A DNA stretch of 64,000 nucleotides from Rosettibacter primus. GTDB taxonomy: Bacteria; Bacteroidota; Ignavibacteria; Ignavibacteriales; Melioribacteraceae. The notes below the pieces were generated by a model, which was given only the letters and a program-made list of their open reading frames with translations, was not told the DNA's origin and did no database searches. Position 1 is the first letter of the stretch; every line of letters starts with the position of its first letter. The DNA lies in NCBI RefSeq assembly GCF_036860675.1, contig NZ_JAYKGK010000011.1:1-64000 (forward strand). Reading direction: 5' to 3'. Both the position numbers and the translations under genes were made by a program. Below, one piece after another: positions 9,485-18,117 of this stretch.

Positions 9485-10110
9485 TGCTATTTTATTTCAA
9501 CGACACTGCGTTAATCTCTGCGTGATTTTTGTTTCTCGCAGATTTCGCAGATTTGCGCTGATTATTTTCCGCGACTATCTGCGTCCATCTGCGTTAATCT
9601 GCGTGAAATTTATTTCTCGCAGATTTACGCTGATATCATTTTGTCATTCTGAGGAATTCGCCAAAGGCGAATGACGAAGAATCTTAAAACCATTACTTCA
9701 TGTTCTTAGAGATTCTTCATTCCACCTCGCTCCATTCAGAATGACTACATAAGTCATATAATCCGTGTGAAACTTATCTCTCGCAGATTTCGCAGATTTG
9801 CGCTGATTATTTTCCGCGACTATCTGCGTCCATCTGCGTTAATCTGCGTGAAATTTATTTCTCGCAGATTTCGCGGATTTACGCTGATATCATTTCGTCA
9901 TTCTGAGGAATTCGCCAAAGGCGAATGACGAAGAATCTAAAAAACATTTTTCATTTTTTTAGAGATTCTTCATTCCACCTCGCTCCATTCAGAATGACTA
10001 CATAAGTCATATAATCCGTGTGAAACTTATCTCTCGCAGATTTCGCAGATTTGCGCTGATTATTTTCCGCGACTATCTGCGTCCATCTGCGTGAAACTCA
10101 TTTCTCGTTG
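9485..10110. repeat. Composite dispersed repeat, about 2.5 direct copies of a ~250-bp block
   Basis: The block CGCAGATTTCGCAGATTTGC starts at 9537, 9782 and 10035 (spacings 245 and 253). Each is followed by TTTTCCGCGACTATCTGCGT, and between them by a compound palindrome (GTCATTCTGAGGAATTCGCC ... TTCAGAATGAC). No gene was seen in 9282-10072. The last copy runs into the end of rpiA and supplies its stop codon. Confidence 0.85.
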
Positions 10111-10834
10111 ATTCCCCAGAATTACTTCGAGAAAAAATTCTCACACCATCATGAAAAGAACAATATACACTGTCAACTAAATCATTCAAAAAAATTCCAT
10201 GCTCTACTATACCTGCTCTTTCATTCAATTTATTTGCAAGTTCTGCTGGATTTTCTATCTCACCAAAATTTACATCTAATATATAATTCCCTTCATCTGT
10301 AACATAAAATTCATCATTTTCATTTTTTCTTACCTTAACTTCTGCGCCTAATGATTTCAAGTAATTCTTTTCACTTTCAAATGCAAATTGTATAACTTCA
10401 ATGGGGACAGAAAAATTTTTTCCTAATCTATTTGAAAGTTTTGATTCATCAACAACAACCAAAAATTTTTTTGTATTCTGAGCAATTACTTTTTCACGCA
10501 GCAATGCACCGCCGCCGCCTTTAATCAAATTCAAATCTGTATCTACTTCGTCAGCTCCATCAATTGTAATATCAATTGGTTTACTATTTTGATTTTTAAG
10601 ATAAATTTCATTTAACGACATCACAGGGATGCCAAGATTAATGGCAAGTTCTTCGGTTCTTTTTGATGTTGGAATACCGTAGATATTGTTCAAATGTCCT
10701 TCCCTGATTTTTTTTGCTATTTTTTCAATTGCAAATTTAGCTGTAGAACCAGTGCCTAATCCGATAATCATTCCATCTTTAATTTCTTCAACTGCTTTTT
10801 CGGCAGCTAATTTCTTCAGTAAATTTTTATCCAT
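10073..10834 (-). CDS. rpiA: Ribose-5-phosphate isomerase A
   Basis: 253 residues. Interconverts ribose-5-phosphate and ribulose-5-phosphate in the cytoplasm (pentose phosphate pathway). Family signatures are clear: GLGTGSTAKFAIE near residue 26, DGADEVDTDLNLIKGGGGAL around 92-112 with catalytic Asp/Lys residues, and RAGIVEHGIF near 206. The expected end of the family is 'DGVRxxxR'. Here that is followed by about 15 extra residues (SNSGESTRNEFHADGRR region) encoded by the dispersed repeat that begins near 10030, so the natural 3' end was replaced by repeat sequence and the stop is a TAG inside the repeat. Activity is probably retained since the core is intact. The gene stands alone; zwf and pgl of the same pathway lie 35 kb away. 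Confidence 0.95.
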   Translation of the reverse strand: MDKNLLKKLAAEKAVEEIKDGMIIGLGTGSTAKFAIEKIAKKIREGHLNNIYGIPTSKRTEELAINLGIPVMSLNEIYLKNQNSKPIDITIDGADEVDTDLNLIKGGGGALLREKVIAQNTKKFLVVVDESKLSNRLGKNFSVPIEVIQFAFESEKNYLKSLGAEVKVRKNENDEFYVTDEGNYILDVNFGEIENPAELANKLNERAGIVEHGIFLNDLVDSVYCSFHDGVRIFSRSNSGESTRNEFHADGRR

Positions 10835-11004
10835 TCTGAAATTCCGAGTTTAGTTTTAAAGAAATAATTGTGCCAGAATAAAAATCTTAATTTTTGGTTT
10901 ATAAATTTAGAATAATTTTTGTTGGCATGCGAATAATTTTCGCAGGGAAGGTAAAAAGTTACATGGGATTAATGAATGGAGACAATAAAGAATGATTGAA
11001 TGAT

Positions 11005-11160
11005 GGAAGGTTGGAATTATGGAAAGTTGGAAGGTTGGAATGTTGGAATGATGGAATAATGGAAAGTTGGAATGATGGAAGGTTGGAAGGTTGGAATAAT
11101 GGAAGATTGGAATAATGGAAAATTGGAATGATGGAATATTGGAATAATGGAAAAATGGGG
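11005..11160. repeat. Array of 19 GGAANNNT octamers
   Basis: Nineteen uninterrupted 8-bp units run from 11005 to 11156, followed by GGGG. Positions 1-4 (GGAA) and 8 (T) are invariant, while 5-7 vary (GGT, TTA, AGT, TGT, TGA, TAA, GAT, AAA and others). The frame read on the minus strand (FHYSN/FQLSI peptides) is a product of the repeat and is not called as a gene. The same octamer rule underlies the repeats at 8285-8697 and 9156-9281. Confidence 0.9.
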
Positions 11161-11169
11161 ACATGGTAT

Positions 11170-12120
11170 TTTTATGGGATTCTTCGTTCGCCTAATGGTG
11201 GTCGACGAAGAATCTAAAAACCATTTTTATTTTTATGAGATTCTTCCTCGCCTTCGGCGAGTCAGAATGACAGTATTATTTTTTTCCTGTCATTCTGAGG
11301 AGTCCAGCCGATAGGTGGACGACGAATAATCTTAAAACCATTACTTCACGTTCTTTGAGATTCTTCCTCGCCTTCGGCGAGTCAGAATGACAATTTTATT
11401 TTTCCTGTCATTCTGAGGAGTCCTGCCGATAGGCAGACGAAGAAGAATCTAAAAAACCATTCTTTCATTTTTTAGAGATTCTTCATTCCGCTTCGCTCCA
11501 TTCAGAATGACTGTATTATCCCTCCCTTGTCATTCTGAGGAATTCGCCGAAAGGCGAATGACGAAGAATCTAAAAAACATTTTTCATTTTTTTAGAGATT
11601 CTTCATTCCACTTCGTTCCATTCAGAATGACATTTATAATTTCCATGTCATTCTGAGGAATTCGCCAAAGGCAAATGACGAAGAATCTTAAAATCATTCC
11701 TTCATGTTCTTTGAGATTCTTCCTCGCCTTCGGCGAGTCAGAATGATAATTCCACTTCTCTACTGTCATTCTGAGGAGTCCTGCCGATAGGCAGACGACG
11801 AAGAATCTAAAAAACTATTCTTTTATTTTTTAGAGATTCTTCATTCCGCTTCGCTTCATTCAGAATGACAGTATTATTTTTCTCCTGTCATTCTGAGGAG
11901 TCCCACCGTAAGGTGGTCGACGAAGAATCTTAAAACCAATTCTTCATTTTTAAGAGATTCTTCCTCGCCTTCGGCGAGTCAGAATGACAATCACGCTTTT
12001 TCCCTGTCATTCTGAGAAGTCTTGCCGATAGGCAGACGACGAAGAATCTAAAACAATTTTTATTTTTTAGAGATTCTTCATTTCGCTTCGCTTCATTCAG
12101 AATGACTTTTTATTTTCAAT
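11170..12120. repeat. Tandem run of compound palindromes (predicted four-way-junction units)
   Basis: About eight units of roughly 115-120 bp. Each unit reads TGTCATTCTGAGGA, a small side palindrome (for example TTCGCCGAAAGGCGAA or GTCCTGCCGATAGGCAGAC), GACGAAGAATCT, 25-35 AT-rich bases, AGATTCTTC, a second side palindrome (CTCGCCTTCGGCGAG or ATTCCGCTTCGCTCCATT), then CAGAATGACA. Outer arms pair with each other and inner arms with each other, leaving two opposite side hairpins. No gene was seen between 10835 and 12661. Confidence 0.85.
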
Positions 12121-12180
12121 TCAATCATCATAAAAAACTCACCCTAAATCCCTCTCTTAAAAAGAGAGGGACATCTAGCT
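12066..12180 (+). repeat. Repeat copy A, inverted relative to 17658-17760
   Basis: Contains the CAGAATGACTTTTTATTTTC arm, then CAATTCAATCAT, then ACTCACCCTAAATCCCTCTC and a CCCTCTCTTAAAAAGAGAGGG hairpin region. Essentially the reverse complement of this whole stretch occurs at 17658-17760, so the two copies face each other about 5.5 kb apart. Confidence 0.85.
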
Positions 12181-12239
12181 CAAAGTATTTCTCGGGGGAT
12201 TAGTTATATTAATTAAAAAACTAAATTGTTATACCGTCT

Positions 12240-12655
12240 TTTTTGTTGAGATACTTCGTCTGCCTGCAGCGGACTCAGTATGACTTCATTCTCTTGTTTT
12301 TAAGAGATTCTTCCTCGCCTTCGGCGAGTCAGAATGACAATTAAAATTTTTCCTGTCATTCTGAGGAGTCCCGCCGATAGGCGGACGACGAAGAATCTAA
12401 TTCCATTTTTTGTTTTTATGAGATTCTTCTTTCTACTTCGTTCCATTCAGAATGACTGTAGTCAGCTGTGAAATTTATTTCTTGCGGATTTCGCATAGTT
12501 ACACGTATTATTTATTTTGTATTTCTTGTATATACAATATTTTTTGCACACCGATGACACTGATAAAACAAGATTTTCACAGATTTCTTCTTTGCGTCCT
12601 TTGCGTTTTCTTTAATCGCAAAAACGTTAAGAACGCAAAGGAATCGCTAAGCAAC
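12240..12655 (+). repeat. Modular composite repeat, inverted copy of about 30430-30745
   Basis: Two more compound palindromes (12300-12460) are followed by CAGCTGTGAAATTTATTTC, a TTGTATATACAA-centred AT block, an 'acaccgatgacactgat' module and a 'cctttgcgttttc ... aacgttaagaacgcaaagg' palindrome. The same modules occur in the same order but inverted at about 30430-30745. It lies immediately downstream of the ABC permease stop at 12662. Short frames here are repeat translations. Confidence 0.8.
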
Positions 12656-12661
12656 ATTAAA

Positions 12662-13927
12662 TCAATATTGATATTTCAACCACTTAATTACTTCTGACCA
12701 TTTTGGCTTTTTACCTGTTCTTAAAATTCCTACATGATAAATTTTGCCAGCAACTGGAAATATTAAAATTATGGTTAAAATGTTTATTATGACGGATGCA
12801 ATTAATTGCCAGAGTGGAACATCAATCAAACTCATTCTTGCAGGCATTACAATTACAGAAGCAAATGGAAATAACGATGCAATTTCTGCATAAGGCTTAT
12901 TCGGATTTTCCATAATTGACATTGAAATAAAAAATGGAATAATTATCAACATAATTATTGGAGTAGTTCCTGAAGATGCATCCTGTGGATTATCGAATAT
13001 AGCTCCAACAGTTGCAAAGAGTGATATGAATAAAATCAATCCAATGAAAAAATTAGTCAACACATAAATAACAACATCAGGTTTTACATTTAGAACAATA
13101 TCTTCCGGCAAAGTATACCATGCTGAAGAAGCCGCTGCCATAATTGTTAAAAGCCATATACCCATTTGAACTACACCTGTAATTGATGCTCCTAAAATTT
13201 TTCCTGTCATTAATTCTCTTGAACTAACAGATGAAAGAATAACTTCTACAATTCGATTACTCTTTTCTTCAATTACAGATTGCATTGTCATCTGTCCAAC
13301 AAGCAATAAACTAATGTATAACAAAAATGTAAATGCATATGCAAGAACAATATTTCCATAACCTTCTTCTTGAATATTTTCATCTTTAGAAACTTTGAAA
13401 GCAGCAAAGTCAATTCCTCTTCGAGCAAAATCGAGTTCTTCTTGAGTCAAAGTTCTATTCATAAAATATGAATCAATAAGAACTTTGTTAATTGGTCCTT
13501 CGAGTTCTCGTGAAAGAGAAATATTTTGCGGCGACTTTGAATAGTACTCAATCTTTTTATCTTTCAATGCAGATGCTGGAATAAATATTATTCCAGTTAA
13601 TTTTTCTTCGGCAATTTCTTGACGTTTCTTTTTCAAATATTCATTAAACATTTCTCTTGGCATCGAGCTGTAAATAAACTTGTAATTTTTATTTGTCACA
13701 AAACTTTCATGACTGAATTCATTTTCAAATTTCGAAATCAAATCCGGATTTTCAGTTATCAGTTCGAACTTAAGATTTTTGCTTTCAGTTGAATATAACA
13801 ATGCTTGTATGCCAAACATTATTACAATTAAGCCCGGGATAAGAAGTGTCATTACAATAAAAGTTTTTGAAAAAAGTCTTTCTTTTAATTCTCTTTTTAT
13901 AACTGCCAAAACTCTGTAGTTAATCAT
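12662..13927 (-). CDS. ABC-2 type exporter permease (NatB-like)
   Basis: 421 residues. One transmembrane helix near residues 21-45 is followed by a large extracytoplasmic segment (about 46-175) and then five to six helices to about residue 400. The cytoplasmic 'EEKSNRIVEVILSSVSSRELMTG' region (about 222-245, quoted in part) is the hallmark of the NatB/ABC2_membrane_3 family. It pairs with the ATPase gene ending 9 bp upstream (13937), so the two form one exporter. Relatives export Na+, antibiotics or unknown small molecules; the substrate cannot be told here. The stop codon sits at the border of a dispersed repeat. Confidence 0.9.
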   Translation of the reverse strand: MINYRVLAVIKRELKERLFSKTFIVMTLLIPGLIVIMFGIQALLYSTESKNLKFELITENPDLISKFENEFSHESFVTNKNYKFIYSSMPREMFNEYLKKKRQEIAEEKLTGIIFIPASALKDKKIEYYSKSPQNISLSRELEGPINKVLIDSYFMNRTLTQEELDFARRGIDFAAFKVSKDENIQEEGYGNIVLAYAFTFLLYISLLLVGQMTMQSVIEEKSNRIVEVILSSVSSRELMTGKILGASITGVVQMGIWLLTIMAAASSAWYTLPEDIVLNVKPDVVIYVLTNFFIGLILFISLFATVGAIFDNPQDASSGTTPIIMLIIIPFFISMSIMENPNKPYAEIASLFPFASVIVMPARMSLIDVPLWQLIASVIINILTIILIFPVAGKIYHVGILRTGKKPKWSEVIKWLKYQY

Positions 13928-13936
13928 TTTAATCCC

Positions 13937-14869
13937 TCAATTTTTTGAAATGAAATTTTTGTTTTCATCATCTTTGCCGACAAGTTCTATAAAAATTTCA
14001 TGAAGTGAAATATCGTTAGCATCGAACTTTTTTATTATAACATTTTTTTCGATTAACAATTTTAATAATTCCTGAGTTTGATTTGCTTCTTTCAAACGAA
14101 TGCCGGTTGTATTGCCAAAGTCTTCAACTTTTTCAACAATTGGATGACCTTTTAAGAATGAGATATCCCCTTCGTAAGTTAGACTTACATTTCTTTTAGC
14201 ATATTTTGATTTTATTTCGTCAAGTGGACCTTTAAGAATAAGTTTTCCGTGATCAATTATGGCAACATAATCGCACATTTTTTCTGCGTAATCTATAAGA
14301 TGAGTAGAGAAAATTATAACTTTCTTTTTTTGTTTCAGTTCAAGTATAATATCTTTTAGAAGATTTGTATTAATCGGGTCAAGTCCACTAAAAGGTTCAT
14401 CGAGTATAATAAATTCAGGGTCGTGAAGTATTGTAGTAATAAATTGAATTTTTTGTTGATTACCTTTTGAGAGGTCTTCAATTTTAGAAAATCTTCTGTC
14501 GTATAAATCAAATCTTTGAAGATAATCTTCTGCTCGTCTTTGAATTTCTTTTCCTGATTTTCCTTTTAGTTCAGCGAAGTAAAGGAGTGTATCAAGAACT
14601 TTCATTTTTTTGTAAAGACCTCTTTCTTCGGGCAGATAGCCTGCATTATTTTTAAATTCCTGACCAACTTTTACACCTCTTAAAACTACTTCACCATTAT
14701 CGGGGAGATAGATTCCCATCATCATTCTAATTGTTGTAGTTTTGCCTGCGCCGTTTCTGCCGATTAATCCGAAAATTGAGCCATCTGGAACTTCAAATGA
14801 GACATTATCGACTGCAGTGATGTTGTCAAATTTTTTAGTAAGATTTCTAACTTCGAGGGAATAGGTCAT
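13937..14869 (-). CDS. ABC transporter ATP-binding protein (NatA-like)
   Basis: 310 residues, a cytoplasmic ATPase that powers the permease encoded just downstream. Walker A GRNGAGKTT is at 37-45, the signature 'LSKGNQQKIQ' near 134 (a KGNQQK variant common in NatA-type subunits), and Walker B FIILDEPFSGLD near 154-165. A switch His follows in 'IIFSTHLIDYAE'. The C-terminal 80 residues form the usual DUF4162-like extension. The 9-bp spacing to the permease indicates a two-gene operon. It is preceded by a repeat-filled gap. Confidence 0.93.
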   Translation of the reverse strand: MTYSLEVRNLTKKFDNITAVDNVSFEVPDGSIFGLIGRNGAGKTTTIRMMMGIYLPDNGEVVLRGVKVGQEFKNNAGYLPEERGLYKKMKVLDTLLYFAELKGKSGKEIQRRAEDYLQRFDLYDRRFSKIEDLSKGNQQKIQFITTILHDPEFIILDEPFSGLDPINTNLLKDIILELKQKKKVIIFSTHLIDYAEKMCDYVAIIDHGKLILKGPLDEIKSKYAKRNVSLTYEGDISFLKGHPIVEKVEDFGNTTGIRLKEANQTQELLKLLIEKNVIIKKFDANDISLHEIFIELVGKDDENKNFISKN

Positions 14870-14889
14870 TTTCTCTCCTGATATTTTTT

Positions 14890-15155
14890 AATAAATAATT
14901 CTTATTAATCTGTGTCGCCTGTTTTTTAGAACACAGATGAGACATGATTTTCACAGATTTTTTCCCGTTGTAACATGTTTACTTTGCGTTCTTTGCACCT
15001 TTGCATTTTTTTAATTCTTAGGTCAAATAAAAAGTTAAAAATTTTTTAGAACACTGATGACACAGATTAGACAAAATTTTCACAGATATTATCTTTTGGT
15101 CATTTGTCCAATCTGTGTCATGTGCTTTTAGCAGTCAAACTTGTGTTCTACTTTT
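14890..15155. repeat. Two copies of an AGAACAC...GTGTTCT dispersed palindrome
   Basis: The stretch 15047-15153 begins AGAACACTGATGACACAG and ends TTGTGTTCT, with internal matches (CACAGATTAGACAAA against TTTGTCCAATCTGTG). A partial copy lies at 14928-14960, followed by a 'ctttgcgttctttgcacc' module. Similar elements are at 34570-34750 and 45210-45295. No gene lies between 14870 and 15167. Confidence 0.75.
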
Positions 15156-15167
15156 TAATTCTGCTGC

Positions 15168-17210
15168 TTACCAGATTTTAACAATTTTCTCATCGGGATT
15201 GCGCATTGGGTCACCTAATTTAACATCAAAAGCTTCAAAAAATTCAGGCATATTCATAAGTGGTCCATTTACTCTTTGCACAGCTGGAGAATGAACATCA
15301 GTTTTGACCTGAAGTTTTAAAGCTTCGGGTCGAATATTAGTAGCCCAAACTTGTGCCCAACCGAGGAAAAATCTTTGAGCTGGAGTAAAGCCATCAATTA
15401 GTTCCCCTTTTTTATACTGGTCTGTTTTCTTAAAAGCAGCAAAAGAAATTGTTAATCCCCCGAGGTCTGCAATATTTTCTCCAAGTGTTAATGCACCATT
15501 AACTCTAAAAGTATCAATGACAACAAAATTATTATATTGTTCAACTAATTTTTGTGCACGAGCTTGAAATTTTTCGTTATCTTCTTTTGTCCACCAATCT
15601 TTAATATTTCCCTTTTCATCATATTTTCTTCCCTGGTCATCAAAACCGTGAGTAATTTCGTGACCAATTACAGCACCCATTGCGCCATAATTTATTGCAT
15701 CATCTGCTAAAGGATTAAAAAACGGAGGTTGAAGAATACCAGCAGGAAATGTAATTTCATTTTTTGTTGGTGAATAAGAAGCATTAACCGTTTGAGGTGT
15801 CATTCCCCATTCTGATTTGTCAACAGGTTTACCAATTTTTTTCAAATTTTCTTTTCTTGCCCATTCAGCTGCTCTTCTCAAATTTTTGAAATAAGAATCA
15901 CGAGCAATTTCAAGTTCAGAATAATCTTTCCATTTATCTGGATAACCAATCTTTACACCAAAAGTACTTAGTTTTGTAAGAGCTCTCTGTTTTGTTTCAT
16001 CACTCATCCAATCAAGATTTTTTATACTTTCTCCCATTGCAACAAGAAGATTATTTACAATTGATTTTGCTTTCTCTTTTGCTTCTGGAGGAAAAACTTT
16101 TGCAACATAAATTTGACCAAGCAGTTCTCCCATCGTTCTGTTCAAACTTCCAAGAACCCTTTTCCATCTTGGTTCCATTGCTTGCTGTCCACGCATGAAT
16201 CTGTTTTCAAATTCAAATTGCTCTTTTACAAATTTTGAACTTAGAGCCCCTGCAGAAGAACGAAGCACATTCCATTTCAAATATATTTTCCAATCATTTA
16301 AGGGAATTTGATTTACTAATTCCGAAGCACCTTTAATAAATTTTGGCTGATTAACAACTACAACCTCAATTTTATCAATACCTAATTTTTCAAAATATTT
16401 ATCCCAGTTAAGATCTCCTGAAATTGATTTCAAATTATCGACGGTCATTTTGTTGTAAGTCTTGTAAGGGTCGCGATTTTCGAGTCGTGTATTTGATACT
16501 TTTGCAAGTTTTGTTTCGATATCCATTACAATTTGTGAATACTTATTTGCAGTTTCATCATCAACATCAATCAACTTAAACATATTAGCAATATGTTGAA
16601 CATATCTTTGACGAATTTCTTTTGAACGATTATCATCTTTAGTATAATATTCAACATCAGGCAATCCTAATCCACCTTGAGAAATGATGCCAATATTTAA
16701 TTCACTTTTCTTTGCATCAGCATTTACAAAAAAGTTAAACAAAGCAGGCATCCCAGTTAAATGAAGTTCTGCTATGGTTTCAATGATATTTCTTTTGTTA
16801 TTAATGTTATCAATTTTTTGCAAGTATGGTTTGATAGGATTATAACCTTCCTTTTCAATTCTTAAAGAATCCATTCCAGTTGCAAAGAAGTCTCCAATTT
16901 TTTGTTCTGCTGAACCTTTGGGTAAATTTTTATTCTTTGCGAGTTCTTCAACTATAGATTTTAAAATTTTGTTGTTTTCTTCTTCAAGAATTGAGAATGA
17001 GCCCCAGCGTGTTTGGTCTTCTGGAATTGGATGATTCTTTGCCCAATTGCCAACAGCAAATTGATAAAAGTTTTGAGATGGTGAAATGCTTTTGTCCAGA
17101 CTTCTTAAATCAAAACCTTTTGATTTCCAGTTGTTGTTATTCTGTGAGTAAATTGAGAGTGAAAAAAATAGTACAAAAATAAAAAGCGGTGAGAAAATAT
17201 TTCTGTTCAT
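15168..17210 (-). CDS. pepO: M13 family zinc metallopeptidase (neprilysin/PepO-like)
   Basis: 680 residues with a signal peptide (about 1-22, 'FVLFFSLSIYSQ'), so it acts in the periplasm or on the surface as an oligopeptidase. The zinc-binding HEITHGFD motif is near residue 517 and the third zinc ligand in 'GENIADLGG' near 577. 'NAxYSPTxNEITFPAGILQPPFF' (about 480-500) is the family substrate-binding region, and the protein ends in the typical ...KIW. Length is normal for M13. It is a single gene between repeat-rich gaps. A perfect 19-bp palindrome lies 77 bp upstream of the start and overlaps a TAATTTTG promoter box, suggesting dedicated regulation. Confidence 0.95.
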   Translation of the reverse strand: MNRNIFSPLFIFVLFFSLSIYSQNNNNWKSKGFDLRSLDKSISPSQNFYQFAVGNWAKNHPIPEDQTRWGSFSILEEENNKILKSIVEELAKNKNLPKGSAEQKIGDFFATGMDSLRIEKEGYNPIKPYLQKIDNINNKRNIIETIAELHLTGMPALFNFFVNADAKKSELNIGIISQGGLGLPDVEYYTKDDNRSKEIRQRYVQHIANMFKLIDVDDETANKYSQIVMDIETKLAKVSNTRLENRDPYKTYNKMTVDNLKSISGDLNWDKYFEKLGIDKIEVVVVNQPKFIKGASELVNQIPLNDWKIYLKWNVLRSSAGALSSKFVKEQFEFENRFMRGQQAMEPRWKRVLGSLNRTMGELLGQIYVAKVFPPEAKEKAKSIVNNLLVAMGESIKNLDWMSDETKQRALTKLSTFGVKIGYPDKWKDYSELEIARDSYFKNLRRAAEWARKENLKKIGKPVDKSEWGMTPQTVNASYSPTKNEITFPAGILQPPFFNPLADDAINYGAMGAVIGHEITHGFDDQGRKYDEKGNIKDWWTKEDNEKFQARAQKLVEQYNNFVVIDTFRVNGALTLGENIADLGGLTISFAAFKKTDQYKKGELIDGFTPAQRFFLGWAQVWATNIRPEALKLQVKTDVHSPAVQRVNGPLMNMPEFFEAFDVKLGDPMRNPDEKIVKIW

Positions 17211-17286
17211 ATAAACCTCAATTATTTTTTAACAACAGCAATTAAGACGATTAAAGAAATTAATTGTTTTGTTTTTAGTAAAATTA

Positions 17287-17305
17287 ATACAAAATTATTT
17301 TGTAT
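17287..17305 (-). promoter_or_regulatory. Perfect 19-bp palindrome overlapping a promoter box
   Basis: ATACAAAATTATTTTGTAT is a perfect 9+1+9 inverted repeat. On the minus strand it contains TAATTTTG (17297-17290), a match to the Bacteroidota -7 box TAnnTTTG. It lies upstream of the M13 peptidase gene (start 17210). The position fits a repressor operator that blocks the promoter; the binding protein is unknown. Confidence 0.5.
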
Positions 17306-17339
17306 TGAAGTAGTAAAAAATTTAATTCCTATTTTTTGA

Positions 17340-17960
17340 AGTTCACTCTGAGTAGCGCAAATGTTCGCAGAAAATAATTCGCGTAAGTCTACGAAATCAG
17401 CGATAAATAAATTTCACCGTTTACCACATGAACTATATCGTTATTCTGAGTTCGCCATTTGTGTATTACTTCAGTCATTCTTAATGGAGCAAAGCGGAAT
17501 GAAGAATCTCAAAAAAACAAAAAATGAGTTAGATTCTTCGTCCGCCAAAAATGGCGGACTCAGAATGACATGCAAGTATATTTGATTATAGAGTCATTCT
17601 AAATGCTAAAAGAAAATTATAGAAAATATTCATAACGAAAAGATTGTGGTAGATTAAAAGTCCCTCTCTTTTTAAGAGAGGGATTTAGGGTGAGTTTATT
17701 TATAATGATTGAATTGAAAATAAAAAGTCATTCTGAATGGAACGAAGTGGAATGAAGAATCTCTAAAACAAAAAGGATTAGATTCTTCCTCGTCCGCCTA
17801 TCGGCGGGACTCCTCAGAATGACAGGAAAGAAATAACACCGTCATTCTGAATGGAGCAAAGCGGAATGAAGAATCTCAAAAAAACAAAAACTGAGTTAGA
17901 TTCTTCGTCCGCCAAAAATGGCGGACTTAGAATGACAGGGGAAAAAATAATGGCGAATTC
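17340..17960. repeat. Cluster of dispersed compound palindromes, including inverted repeat copy B
   Basis: Contains at least four arms of the CATTCTGAATGGA...GAATGAAGAATCT / AGATTCTTCGTCC...CAGAATGAC type (17450-17570, 17728-17820, 17838-17940). It also contains copy B (17658-17760) of the element at 12066-12180, and a CCCTCTCTTTTTAAGAGAGGG hairpin at 17661-17682. The gap 17211-18117 holds no convincing gene. Confidence 0.85.
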
Positions 17961-18117
17961 CTTAGAATAACAGGGAAGAATGAATGACACTTAATGATAT
18001 CCGCAAAAAATTTGTGAAATCTGCAAGAAAATAATTTTATTCACTCAACAGCAAATCATATTAATTTTACTATTTTCTGCACTTCCTAATTTTTCTGCTC
18101 ACTAAAGATTTAATATT

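Noticed and set aside
11005..11160. CRISPR array
   Set aside because: The unit is 8 bp without spacers, and no cas genes are present.
10907..11164. 85-codon frame rich in FHYSN/FQLSI
   Set aside because: It is the translation of the GGAANNNT octamer array; no ribosome site or conserved composition.
11584..11769. 61-codon frame in the palindrome array, and a similar one at 17361-17585
   Set aside because: Both lie wholly in compound palindromic repeats.
11170..12470. CRISPR-like regular repeats
   Set aside because: Units are 115-120 bp palindromes with side hairpins; no short direct repeat with unique spacers.
12452..12697. 81-codon frame similar to a 93-codon frame at 30404-30685
   Set aside because: The peptide similarity (CISCIYNIF, QDFHRF) follows directly from the DNA identity of a dispersed composite repeat, and the frames end at random in flanking modules.
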